A stretch of DNA of 64,000 nucleotides from contig JBALVX010000001.1 of NCBI GenBank assembly GCA_036961295.1, positions 682,001-746,000 on the forward strand, written 5' to 3'. The position numbers and the translations under genes were made by a program. The DNA comes from JAGPUQ01 sp036961295 (GTDB lineage: Bacteria; Pseudomonadota; Gammaproteobacteria; Pseudomonadales; Porticoccaceae). Under the pieces are notes generated by a model. It saw only the letters and a list, made by a program, of their open reading frames with translations. It ran no database searches and was not told where the DNA came from. Below, piece by piece: positions 42,682 to 50,867 of the stretch (position 1 is the stretch's first letter; each line of letters begins with the position of its first letter).

Positions 42682-43227
42682 ATGGTTCAAAATCAAAAAA
42701 ACTCCTCTATTAAAATCCTGGCTACTGATGAGAATCAGGGGAAGGCTCAGGTTAAATCCCGGGCTAGGTCCCAAGCGGCTAAAACACCCTGCATTGGAAT
42801 TTGTTCGTCCGGCATCGGTGACAATGTGTGCCGTGGCTGTATGCGTTTTGAGCACGAGGTGATTCGCTGGAACGGGTATTCGCTTAACGAGCGCCAGTGC
42901 ATCCTGGATCGCATTGACTCTTTCTTAATTCAAATTGTCAAGAATAAGCTAGAACTTATTGATTTTAATAAGTTAAAATCTGAGATTTCTAGCCTAAAGG
43001 TCCCGTGTAATGAAGCCTGGTCGCCCCACCGACTACTCTACGAGTTGCTTAGATTGTGTGCCAGTCAGATCGTCGAAACGCAGAGTTATGGCTTTCGTTT
43101 GACCCCGGAAGTGGCGCATTTGAGCCTGGTGGAGATAAAGCGCGATATAGACGTTGAGTGGCATGCCCTTTCCAACGCGCACTATGAGCGCTATATTGCG
43201 CCGGGATTAGTAAGGCCTGTAGTATAG
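42682..43227 (+). CDS. DUF1289 protein, long form
   Basis: The 181-residue protein has the DUF1289 Cys-rich motif at about residues 36-60: TPCIGICSSGIGDNVCRGCMRFEHEVIRW, with four cysteines likely to bind a metal. Most DUF1289 proteins end soon after the motif; this one has a further 110 residues with charged helices of no recognised type. The ATG at 42682 follows no strong Shine-Dalgarno. Transcribed divergently from acnB. Confidence 0.83.
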   Translation: MVQNQKNSSIKILATDENQGKAQVKSRARSQAAKTPCIGICSSGIGDNVCRGCMRFEHEVIRWNGYSLNERQCILDRIDSFLIQIVKNKLELIDFNKLKSEISSLKVPCNEAWSPHRLLYELLRLCASQIVETQSYGFRLTPEVAHLSLVEIKRDIDVEWHALSNAHYERYIAPGLVRPVV

Positions 43228-43416
43228 CTATGCAGTGAATAGTATAGCGGGCTGAAAAAAGTTGTGTGGGGGCAGTTAGCTCTCGTTAAGTATGGAAATC
43301 TGGCAAGGTCTATATAAGGTCTCTATACACAAGGGTTATGGATGAAGCCGCCCGGTTAACGGTAATACAATTGAACCCCAAGGATAAGAAGTAAAACTAA
43401 TATCTAGAGTTAAGGA

Positions 43417-43438
43417 ACTGAGTGCAGCGTGACTCAGT
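43417..43438. promoter_or_regulatory. Inverted repeat upstream of the GST gene
   Basis: ACTGAGT (43417-43423) and ACTCAGT (43432-43438) form an inverted repeat with an 8-nt spacer, about 43 nt before the glutathione transferase start. The form suits an operator for a dimeric regulator; none is encoded next to it. Confidence 0.35.
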
Positions 43439-43480
43439 GACTTGTCCACCGATCGATCAGTAGAATAAAGAGATAGTAAT

Positions 43481-44125
43481 ATGATCAAGGTTCACGGTTT
43501 TCCGGTCAGTAATTATTACAACATGGTTAAATTTGCTTTGCTTGAGAAAGGCTTTGAATACGAAGAGGTATTGACGCGCCCCAGCCAGGATGGCGAGTTT
43601 CTAAGTAAAAGTCCGATGGGCAAGGTGCCTTGCCTGGAAGTACGGGAGGGTTTCTTGACGGAAACCAACGTGATTTTAGAGTTTATTGAAGACACCTTCT
43701 GGGGCCATGCTCTGTTCCCGGAAGATGCCTTTGGTAAAGCCAAAGTGCGTGAGTTAATGAAAGCCTCGGAACTTTACCTGGAACTGCCGGCTCGAGAATT
43801 ATTTGGTGCAGTGTTTTTTGGTCGCCTAGTCAGCGATGACAGTAAGGCTTCGGTCGGAGAAAAACTCGACAAAGGTACAGCGGCGCTGAACAAATTACTG
43901 GCATTTACGCCCTATGCCGCAGGTTCGGCGATGACTTACGCCGATATCATGCTGTATTACACTGTGACCCTGGCTGAAGTTGCGGTGCAACAGGTTTACG
44001 GTAAATCACTTTACGATGACCTGCCTGGCGCTACCGAGTGGTTGGAGCTGATGGAAAAAAATTCCAATGTTCAGCAAATCAATAGGGATCGCGATACCGC
44101 CCTGGAAAAAATGAAACAAGGCTAG
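43481..44125 (+). CDS. Glutathione S-transferase family protein
   Basis: The 214-residue protein has an N-terminal thioredoxin-fold domain (1-77): IKVHGFPVSNYYNMVKFALLEKGFEYEEV, the cis-Pro in GKVPCLEV and TETNVILEFIED, the glutathione-contacting Glu-Thr/Ser site. The helical C-terminal domain follows with MTYADIMLYYT. The class is not clear. A short hairpin right after the stop (44124-44145) may be a weak terminator. No partner genes are evident. Confidence 0.9.
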   Translation: MIKVHGFPVSNYYNMVKFALLEKGFEYEEVLTRPSQDGEFLSKSPMGKVPCLEVREGFLTETNVILEFIEDTFWGHALFPEDAFGKAKVRELMKASELYLELPARELFGAVFFGRLVSDDSKASVGEKLDKGTAALNKLLAFTPYAAGSAMTYADIMLYYTVTLAEVAVQQVYGKSLYDDLPGATEWLELMEKNSNVQQINRDRDTALEKMKQG

Positions 44126-44231
44126 GACATCCTTATGGATGTTCTTTAGGCCGTCGGTTTGAGTAGCTGCTTATTTAAGCCGCTGTCTATAGTAAGTAAA
44201 ATGTGAAGAAGTATTGGAGTGAATAGGCCGG

Positions 44232-44837
44232 GTGAGCGATGTTAATGAAATCCACCAGTTTTTAGGCTGTAAAACCCCTTCTTCCTGGATACAGGCAGCG
44301 CTCAAGGATCAGTCATTACTTCTGCTTGATCACGCCAACTGCGAAAAGAAAGCGGCGAGCACAGCGCTTAATCTAATGTATCGCTATAGCGATAACTTCG
44401 AACTCCTCAATAAAATGTCGCGCCTTGCGCGGGAAGAGCTGCGCCATTTCGAACAGGTTCTGGCGCTGATCAAGCGTCGCGGCATTGAATTTCAGCACGT
44501 CACCGCCTCGCGCTATGCCGGTGGTTTGCACACCAGTATTCGCACCTCCGAGCCGGGAAAATTAATTGATACTTTAATCGTTGGCGCTTTAATTGAAGCT
44601 CGGTCCTGCGAGCGTTTCGCCTGCATTGCACCTCATCTCGATACTGAATTACAGGACTTTTATCTCTCCCTGCTGAAATCCGAATCGCGACATTTTCGGG
44701 ATTATCTTGCGCTGGCCAGGCAGGTCGCGCAGGACTCTATTGAAGATCGCATTGAATTTTTTGTCGAGAAAGAACAGGTCTTGATCGAGTCCAGCGATTC
44801 TCAGTTGCGCTTTCACTCGGGCGTGCCTGTTGGTTAA
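44232..44837 (+). CDS. miaE: tRNA-(ms2io6A)-hydroxylase
   Basis: MiaE (201 residues, GTG start) is a non-haem diiron enzyme that hydroxylates the isopentenyl group of ms2i6A37 in tRNA. The diiron ligands are seen in DHANCEKKAAS and REELRHFEQVL, then EARSCERFACI and LLKSESRHFRDYLALA (Glu and ExxH pairs). Length and motifs match the family, which is found mainly in gammaproteobacteria. Confidence 0.95.
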   Translation: MSDVNEIHQFLGCKTPSSWIQAALKDQSLLLLDHANCEKKAASTALNLMYRYSDNFELLNKMSRLAREELRHFEQVLALIKRRGIEFQHVTASRYAGGLHTSIRTSEPGKLIDTLIVGALIEARSCERFACIAPHLDTELQDFYLSLLKSESRHFRDYLALARQVAQDSIEDRIEFFVEKEQVLIESSDSQLRFHSGVPVG

Positions 44838-44910
44838 CGATAATACTTACTGTTAAACAATAATATTTTCTGTTTAATTATAATATTTTTCGACGACAGG
44901 AAAAGTTAGT

Positions 44911-45705
44911 TTAAGGCTGTTCGCCAGGGTGAATCACAAAACTTTCTAAAGCCACATCCCCGGCATCAGTGAGTGTTGCCAGCCAGCCTTGCTGTTCCGT
45001 CCAGTCGCCCAGCACAATTCGTTCGACTGATTTAGTATTGCCTTTAATATTACCTTTGGTATCGCTTAGCTCGATTGCGTGGCGGCCAGGTCGGTGGGTA
45101 TGGCCGTGAATCATAATGTCCGCAGAGTGCTCAACGAATTGTTGTTTAACGGTTTCAGCGTTCACATCCATAATGTACTCCGCCTTATTATTATTGCTCT
45201 GCTGGCTTTTAGCGCGACCTTTTTCGGCAATATTGCGGCGTATTTTTTGCGGTAGTTTGCCTAATAGGCGCAGTAGTAGCGGCTTGCGGATTATGCGGCG
45301 ATATTTTTGATAACTAATGTCGTCACTGCACAGGGTGTCGCCGTGCATCAATAGAATGCGCTTGCCGTTAATGTCTATCTGATGAGCGTCGCTCAACAAG
45401 GTGCAACCGGTTTCTTCCGAGAAGCGCTTGCCGATGGTAAAGTCACGATTGCCGTGAATAAAATAAAGCGCCACACCGCGCTGGCTCAATTGCTTGAGCG
45501 CGGCGATGATGCGGCGAGGCAGGGGGTCGGGATTGTCGTCCCCCCACCAGGCTTCAAATAGGTCGCCGAGGATGTATAAAGCTTCGGCGTGAATGGCTTG
45601 CTGATCTAGAAAATCAAAAAAAGCCTCGGCCACCGCAGGCTGTTCAGGCCGGAGGTGGAGGTCGGATATAAACAGTGCTTTTATTGGCCTATTGGTGGTG
45701 TTCAA
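44911..45705 (-). CDS. lpxH: UDP-2,3-diacylglucosamine diphosphatase
   Basis: LpxH (264 residues) hydrolyses UDP-2,3-diacylglucosamine to lipid X in lipid A synthesis. Metallophosphatase motifs are FISDLHL, LGDLFEAWWGDD, FIHGNRDF, LMHGDTLCSDD and IMIHGHTHRPGRH. It is about 24 residues longer than E. coli LpxH, with extra residues after the GHTH motif (DTKGNIKGNTKS). It lies 15 nt after ppiB on the same strand, a pairing also seen in Pseudomonas. Confidence 0.96.
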   Translation of the reverse strand: MNTTNRPIKALFISDLHLRPEQPAVAEAFFDFLDQQAIHAEALYILGDLFEAWWGDDNPDPLPRRIIAALKQLSQRGVALYFIHGNRDFTIGKRFSEETGCTLLSDAHQIDINGKRILLMHGDTLCSDDISYQKYRRIIRKPLLLRLLGKLPQKIRRNIAEKGRAKSQQSNNNKAEYIMDVNAETVKQQFVEHSADIMIHGHTHRPGRHAIELSDTKGNIKGNTKSVERIVLGDWTEQQGWLATLTDAGDVALESFVIHPGEQP

Positions 45706-45720
45706 GCGGCATCCAATAAC

Positions 45721-46242
45721 TTAGCGATCGGCATAGGCCTCGGATATGGTGACGGCATCGATAGTGACATCGTTGTCGGGGACATCTTGATGAGGGCCGG
45801 CGGAGCCAGTGGGGACTTCTTTGATTTCATTTACCGCATCCATGCCCTCAACGACCTTGGCGAATACCGCATAGCCCCAACCCTGGGGGTTTTTGTCGGT
45901 GTGGTTTAAAAATACGTTGTCAGCCACGTTGATAAAAAACTGAGATGAGGCCGAGTGTGGATCCTGAGTTCTGGCCATAGCCAGAGTGCCAATCTCGTTC
46001 TTTAAGCCATTGTCGGCTTCGTTTTCAATGGGGCCGCGACTTTCTTTTTCGCTCATGTCGCTGAGCATACCGCCACCCTGAACCATAAAACCGTCGATGA
46101 CCCGATGAAAGATCGTCCCGGTATAGAAACCGTCACGGCAGTATTGCAAAAAATTGGCAGAACTCATCGGGGCTTTATCGAAATCGAGTTCGATGACGAT
46201 TTCGCCGTAGTTGGTGTGTAAAGTGATCATATTGTCGGCCAT
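45721..46242 (-). CDS. ppiB: Cyclophilin-type peptidylprolyl isomerase B
   Basis: The 173-residue protein is a cytoplasmic cyclophilin: MITLHTNYGEIVIELDFDKAP, TIFHRVIDGFMVQGGG with the catalytic Arg, and SASSQFFINVADNVFLNHTDKNPQGWGYAVFAKVVEGMD. No signal peptide is present. Two starts (M1 and M5) are close together; the longer is given. Co-transcribed with lpxH. Confidence 0.96.
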   Translation of the reverse strand: MADNMITLHTNYGEIVIELDFDKAPMSSANFLQYCRDGFYTGTIFHRVIDGFMVQGGGMLSDMSEKESRGPIENEADNGLKNEIGTLAMARTQDPHSASSQFFINVADNVFLNHTDKNPQGWGYAVFAKVVEGMDAVNEIKEVPTGSAGPHQDVPDNDVTIDAVTISEAYADR

Positions 46243-46552
46243 TGGGTGTCAGTAGAAGAGGGGGGGAATGATAAGCGCTTGGACAACAGATTGGAATGCT
46301 GGTTGCCGATTTACGGCGTGACATTCCCCCATAGAGCGTCGCACCACCTCCCTATGAGTGCTCTGGGTTTTTAAGGTGGGGCTGGGAGTAGGGTTGAGAG
46401 ACTACTGGATATATGCCCGAAGTTTGCTTTAGTGTTAAGCAGGAGTTTCGCCAGGGCAGTGGCAGGGCTATAATTCGCGGCTAATCCGCCAGTATTAATC
46501 CGCTAATGTAGTGCGTGGGCAAATTTCCGTCCACTCTGAGCCAGAAGGCCTT
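46243..46552. other. Divergent intergenic region, ppiB and glnS
   Basis: These 310 bases lie between divergent ppiB and glnS. A TATAAT at 46469-46474 is a good -10 for glnS, with only a weak -35 (TTTCGC, 17 nt upstream). Separated inverted GGGGGAATG (46262-46270) and CATTCCCCC (46322-46330) are present. The frame of glnS is open back to 46511, but that part has no family similarity. Confidence 0.45.
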
Positions 46553-48238
46553 ATGACCGTCGACAAAATCTCCATTGAGAAGCCCCATAATTTTATCCAA
46601 CAGATTATCGAGAAGGATCTTGCCGAAGACCGGGTGGCGAAGGTCGTTACGCGCTTTCCGCCAGAGCCCAATGGCTATCTCCATATCGGCCACGCTAAAG
46701 CCATCTGTGTGAATTTTGGCCTGGCGCAAGCCTACGATGGCGTGTGTAACCTACGCTTTGATGACACCAACCCCGAGGCCGAGAGTGAAGACTACGTTAA
46801 CGCCATTATCGAGGATGTGCGGTGGCTGGGTTTTGAATGGGATGGGGAGATTCGTTACGCCTCGGATTATTTCGCCCAGCTCTACACCTGGGCGCAATAC
46901 CTGATTGGCGAGGGCAAGGCTTATATCTGTGAGCTAACACCGGAACAGACTCGGGAATATCGCGGTACCTTGACCAAAGCCGGTAAAAACAGCCCTTTTC
47001 GAGAGCGTCCGGCGGAGGAGAGCCTGGCCCTGCTGGAGCAAATGCGCGATGGAGAGATTGCCGAGGGCAAGATGACCTTACGTGCCAAAGTGGATATGGC
47101 ATCACCGAATATCAACCTGCGCGATCCAGTGTTGTATCGGGTTAAACGTATGGCCCATCACCGGGTTGGCGACGGCTGGAATATTTATCCCTCCTACGAT
47201 TTTGCCCACGGGCAAGAGGACGCCATTGAAGGCGTCAGCCATTCTATTTGCACCCTGGAATTTGCTGACCACCGACCTTTGTACGACTGGTTTATTGCCA
47301 ACCTGCCGGTGCCATCAACGCCGCATCAGTATGAGTTTGGCCGTTTGAACCTTAGTTATACCGTCACCAGCAAGCGCAAATTAAAACAATTGGTCGATGA
47401 AAAACAGGTCGAGGCCTGGGACGATCCCCGCATGCCGACTTTGTCGGGTTTGCGGCGACGTGGGGTTAGCGCGCAGGCCGTACGCGAGTTTTGCGAAAGC
47501 CTTGCGGTCGCCAAAACCGATGGCGTGGTGGATATGGCGCAGCTTGATCACTTTATCCGTCACGACCTTAACGACAATGCGCCCCGTGCGATGTGTGTAT
47601 TACATCCACTGAAAGTAACGGTGAGCAATTGGCCGGAAGGCGAAGTCGAAACACTCACCGCAAGCTGTCATCCCAATCGAGATGATTTGGGCAGCCGAGA
47701 ACTGAGCTTTACTCGAACCTTATATATCGACCGCAACGATTTTTCGGAAGACAGTAGTTTGTCTCGTAAAAAATTCAAACGCCTGGTACTGGGTGAATGG
47801 GTGCGATTACGCGGTGGCTACGTGCTCAAGGCCGAAGAGGTTATTCGGGATGCGAATGGAGAGATAAGCGAAATTCTGGCGAGCATCGTGCCTAATACCG
47901 TTGGTGAGAACCCACCCGAAGGCATTAAGCCCCGGGGCGTTATTCACTGGGTATCGGCGGAGCAGTACATTGATTGCGAAGTGCGTTTGTACGATCGACT
48001 ATTCAACGATGCGACCCCGGACTCGGGTGACAAAAATTTTCTCGATGCCATTAATCCCGATTCGTTACGCGTATTGAGTGGCTGTAAGGCGGAAGCAAGT
48101 CTTGCCACGGCGCAAATCGAACAAGCCTATCAATTTGAGCGGGAAGGTTATTTTTGCCTGGACAAAGACAGTCAGGACGGAAAGTTTATTTTTAACCGCA
48201 CCATATCCCTTCGGGATAACTGGCAGAGTAAGGTTTAA
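46553..48238 (+). CDS. glnS: Glutamine--tRNA ligase
   Basis: GlnS (561 residues) charges tRNA-Gln. The start at ATG 46553 matches the E. coli N-terminus (NFIQQIIEKDL) and has AAGG before it; a GTG at 46511 would add 14 unrelated residues. The class I signature is PPEPNGYLHIGHAKA, and the second is VTSKRKL in LSYTVTSKRKLKQLV. The C-terminal beta-barrel anticodon-binding domains follow. cysS begins 5 nt after the stop. Confidence 0.97.
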   Translation: MTVDKISIEKPHNFIQQIIEKDLAEDRVAKVVTRFPPEPNGYLHIGHAKAICVNFGLAQAYDGVCNLRFDDTNPEAESEDYVNAIIEDVRWLGFEWDGEIRYASDYFAQLYTWAQYLIGEGKAYICELTPEQTREYRGTLTKAGKNSPFRERPAEESLALLEQMRDGEIAEGKMTLRAKVDMASPNINLRDPVLYRVKRMAHHRVGDGWNIYPSYDFAHGQEDAIEGVSHSICTLEFADHRPLYDWFIANLPVPSTPHQYEFGRLNLSYTVTSKRKLKQLVDEKQVEAWDDPRMPTLSGLRRRGVSAQAVREFCESLAVAKTDGVVDMAQLDHFIRHDLNDNAPRAMCVLHPLKVTVSNWPEGEVETLTASCHPNRDDLGSRELSFTRTLYIDRNDFSEDSSLSRKKFKRLVLGEWVRLRGGYVLKAEEVIRDANGEISEILASIVPNTVGENPPEGIKPRGVIHWVSAEQYIDCEVRLYDRLFNDATPDSGDKNFLDAINPDSLRVLSGCKAEASLATAQIEQAYQFEREGYFCLDKDSQDGKFIFNRTISLRDNWQSKV

Positions 48239-48243
48239 CCACG

Positions 48244-49734
48244 ATGTTAAAAATCTACAATACCCTGCACAGAAAAAAACAAGAATTTCGGCCCATAGAG
48301 CCGGGGAAAATCCAACTTTACGTCTGCGGCATTACCGTTTACGACTACTGTCATATTGGTCACGCGCGGGTATTGGTGGCCTTCGATGCGATTACTCGTT
48401 ATCTGCGTTCCCAGAATTGGGATGTGAATTATGTGCGCAATATTACCGATATAGACGATAAGATTTTACAGCGCGCCACTGACAATAACGAAGACTATAC
48501 CGATCTCACAGCACGCATGATCGCGGCGATGCACGAAGATGAACGCGCGCTCGATATACTTCCTCCCAATCACGAACCCCGCGCCACCGGCCATATTACC
48601 GATATTCTCGATATGATCGAAACCCTGGTGGACAACCACTATGCCTATGCGGCCAGCAATGGGGATATTTATTATCGAATTAAGCGCTTCCCTGAATACG
48701 GTAAATTAAGTAATAAAAACCCCGACGAATTATTGTCCGGCGCTCGTGTGGACAGCGATGATGCCAAGGAAGATCCTCGCGATTTTGCCCTTTGGAAAGC
48801 GGCTACGGCCGATCAAGTGGGCTGGGAATCACCCTGGGGCCGTGGTCGTCCCGGCTGGCATATCGAATGCTCCGCGATGTCTACCTGCCTGTTGGGCGAT
48901 ACCTTTGATATTCACGGCGGTGGCCCAGATTTATTATTTCCCCATCACGAAAATGAAATTGCTCAAAGCGAAGCGGCTACCGGGAAAACTTTTTCTCATT
49001 ACTGGATGCATGCCGGTGCGGTGCGCGTTGATAATGAAAAAATGTCGAAATCGCTGAATAACTTTTTTACCATTCGAGAAGTGTTAGAAAAATATCATCC
49101 GGAAGTCGTACGCTATTTTTTATTGTCGAGCCATTACCGTAGCCCCATTAATTATTCTGAAGATAACTTGATTGAGGCGCGGCAGGGCTTAGAGCGTTTT
49201 TACTTTGCCTTGCAGAACTTTTCCGAGGTGCCAGCATGTGCGCTTACCGAGATGACGCTTGGTGGTGATGGTAGTGGTGGTGATGGTAAAGAGAGCAGCT
49301 ACTACCAGCGTTTTGTCGAGGCGATGGATGACGACTTTAATACTCGCGAAGCCTTTTCAGTGATGTACGACATGGTACGGGAACTAAATACTGTGGCGCG
49401 GGACGATAATGCGCAGGCGCAAGCACAGGTACAGGTACAGGTACAGGTACAGGTACAGGTACAGGTACAGATACGGACACAGACGCTGGCCGCTGAATTA
49501 AAAGCACTGGGAGAGATACTGGGTATTTTAAAAGCTAATCCCGCCGAGTTTTTACAGGGTAGTGCCGATGCGGAGGCTATATCCAGCGCGGAAATTGATG
49601 CTTTAGTAGCCGAGCGCAACCAGGCCAAACAAGACAAGCAGTACAAACGCTCCGATGAGATCCGACAGCAACTAGCGGAGCAGGGTGTGGTGCTGGAAGA
49701 TTCCCGGGAAGGTACTCGCTGGCGTCGAGAATGA
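48244..49734 (+). CDS. cysS: Cysteine--tRNA ligase with internal (QV) repeat
   Basis: CysS (496 residues) charges tRNA-Cys. CGITVYDYCHIGHARV gives the HIGH motif and first zinc Cys; GWHIECSAMS and FPHHENEIAQSE give the other zinc ligands; KMSKS is in NEKMSKSLNNF. The anticodon-binding DALR domain starts around FNTREAFSVM. Inside it, between ELNTVARDD and LAAELKALGEILG, is an insert of NAQAQA followed by seven QV pairs (residues 395-408) and QIRTQT, not part of the usual enzyme. A second low-complexity patch GGDGSGGDGKES lies before DALR. E. coli CysS is 461 residues, so inserts account for the extra length. Confidence 0.96.
   Translation: MLKIYNTLHRKKQEFRPIEPGKIQLYVCGITVYDYCHIGHARVLVAFDAITRYLRSQNWDVNYVRNITDIDDKILQRATDNNEDYTDLTARMIAAMHEDERALDILPPNHEPRATGHITDILDMIETLVDNHYAYAASNGDIYYRIKRFPEYGKLSNKNPDELLSGARVDSDDAKEDPRDFALWKAATADQVGWESPWGRGRPGWHIECSAMSTCLLGDTFDIHGGGPDLLFPHHENEIAQSEAATGKTFSHYWMHAGAVRVDNEKMSKSLNNFFTIREVLEKYHPEVVRYFLLSSHYRSPINYSEDNLIEARQGLERFYFALQNFSEVPACALTEMTLGGDGSGGDGKESSYYQRFVEAMDDDFNTREAFSVMYDMVRELNTVARDDNAQAQAQVQVQVQVQVQVQVQIRTQTLAAELKALGEILGILKANPAEFLQGSADAEAISSAEIDALVAERNQAKQDKQYKRSDEIRQQLAEQGVVLEDSREGTRWRRE
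49425..49466 (+). repeat. Hexanucleotide microsatellite inside cysS
   Basis: ACAGGT is repeated seven times without interruption, flanked by degenerate copies on both sides (GCGCAG GCGCAA before, ACAGAT after). Since the unit is two codons, changes in copy number keep the reading frame and only alter the number of Gln-Val pairs. Confidence 0.95.
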
Positions 49735-49818
49735 TGAATATTACGTTACATTGAGCTGAGTCAGGATAAGTCGACATAAATTGAAATGAAATAGCTTGAG
49801 ACGAAATAGGTTGGTGAT

Positions 49819-50754
49819 ATGAGTTGCAGAACCAACAAGCAGCAAGGTTTATCGGTACTTGCCACCACCTACCTGGTGTTGATTACCGCAGTACTGGTGC
49901 TCGGCTTTTGGTTGTATAACAAGTACAGCTATTCCGGTGAGTATCTCGTTGCTAAGGCTTTCGAATATCCGAGCAATTATTCGCCAGCGTGTTCTCCTGA
50001 AACTTCTCCTGGCAGTAAAAAATCCGCCGCTGATCATCTGCGTATACAGACCGACAACAAGCTCGCTTTCAGCGTTACCACGCCTAGTAATTATCAGGGT
50101 GATTATGCTCATCCTTTATTGGTGGTCTGGGCCCCATCCGGCTTTAGCGAAGGTTTATCCGAACGCTTTACCGGGCTCACCGGGGAGGCTACCGAACTAG
50201 GGTATGTGGTAGTGTACGTGCGTAGCATGCCTCTGAGTCAAAAGGCTCTGGGTCAACTTGCCACGGTGCCCAGTGAAGTCAGTCGCGACTGGTGTATTGA
50301 TGAAAGCCGCGTTTTTTATACCGGCCACTCGGATGGCGGCACGGTAAGTAATGCGCTCACGGTGATGACAGACTTGGCTCTTGCTTCTAACGACAACACT
50401 CTTAACAGCAGCACCTTTAGCAACATAAGGCCTCAGGCTATAGCCCCCAGCGCCATGGGTATGCAGGGCAGGGATATGGCCGAGTTTTCGTGCCCACAAC
50501 CCACCGCAATTATGCTGATGCACAATCGCGGCGATACCCACTTCCCCAATTTCGGGGAGTCTGTAATCGAGTGGTGGGCACAGTGTAATCAGTGCTCAGG
50601 AGGCCGAGAAGCGGCGTCCTATCCCTTATGTGAGGCTTATACGGGTTGCGCAGCGCCGACATTATTCTGTCAGGCCGAAGGCGGCCACGCCCACTGGCCG
50701 GGTTTTGAGCATCGAGTGCTAGATTTTTTTAACGGGGTAGATATTAGTCGCTAG
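49819..50754 (+). CDS. Membrane-anchored alpha/beta hydrolase, PHB-depolymerase-like
   Basis: The 311-residue protein has one N-terminal membrane segment (about 12-33), then a secreted alpha/beta hydrolase domain. The nucleophile elbow is GHSDGG with Ser171; candidate Asp and His are in HNRGDTHFPNFGE and EGGHAHWPGFEHRV near the C-terminus. The order and spacing, and the C-terminal DFF segment, resemble the esterase family of polyhydroxybutyrate depolymerases and LpqC. Several cysteines (residues 58, 159 and the CNQCSGG... region) could form disulfides outside the cytoplasm. The natural substrate is unknown. Confidence 0.75.
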   Translation: MSCRTNKQQGLSVLATTYLVLITAVLVLGFWLYNKYSYSGEYLVAKAFEYPSNYSPACSPETSPGSKKSAADHLRIQTDNKLAFSVTTPSNYQGDYAHPLLVVWAPSGFSEGLSERFTGLTGEATELGYVVVYVRSMPLSQKALGQLATVPSEVSRDWCIDESRVFYTGHSDGGTVSNALTVMTDLALASNDNTLNSSTFSNIRPQAIAPSAMGMQGRDMAEFSCPQPTAIMLMHNRGDTHFPNFGESVIEWWAQCNQCSGGREAASYPLCEAYTGCAAPTLFCQAEGGHAHWPGFEHRVLDFFNGVDISR

Positions 50755-50867
50755 GCGTTTTTAATTTAAACCCTAAATTTTAATTTTTAGACCTGCGCCT
50801 TAATACCGGACATCAAGAATTCTTAAATTTCTTTTTAAATATTAAACTAAAGGTAACCATTAAGCAG

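Noticed and set aside
46262..46330. Separated inverted repeat GGGGGAATG / CATTCCCCC upstream of glnS
   Set aside because: The 51-nt spacer and lack of any known factor make it too weak to call an operator or riboregulator.
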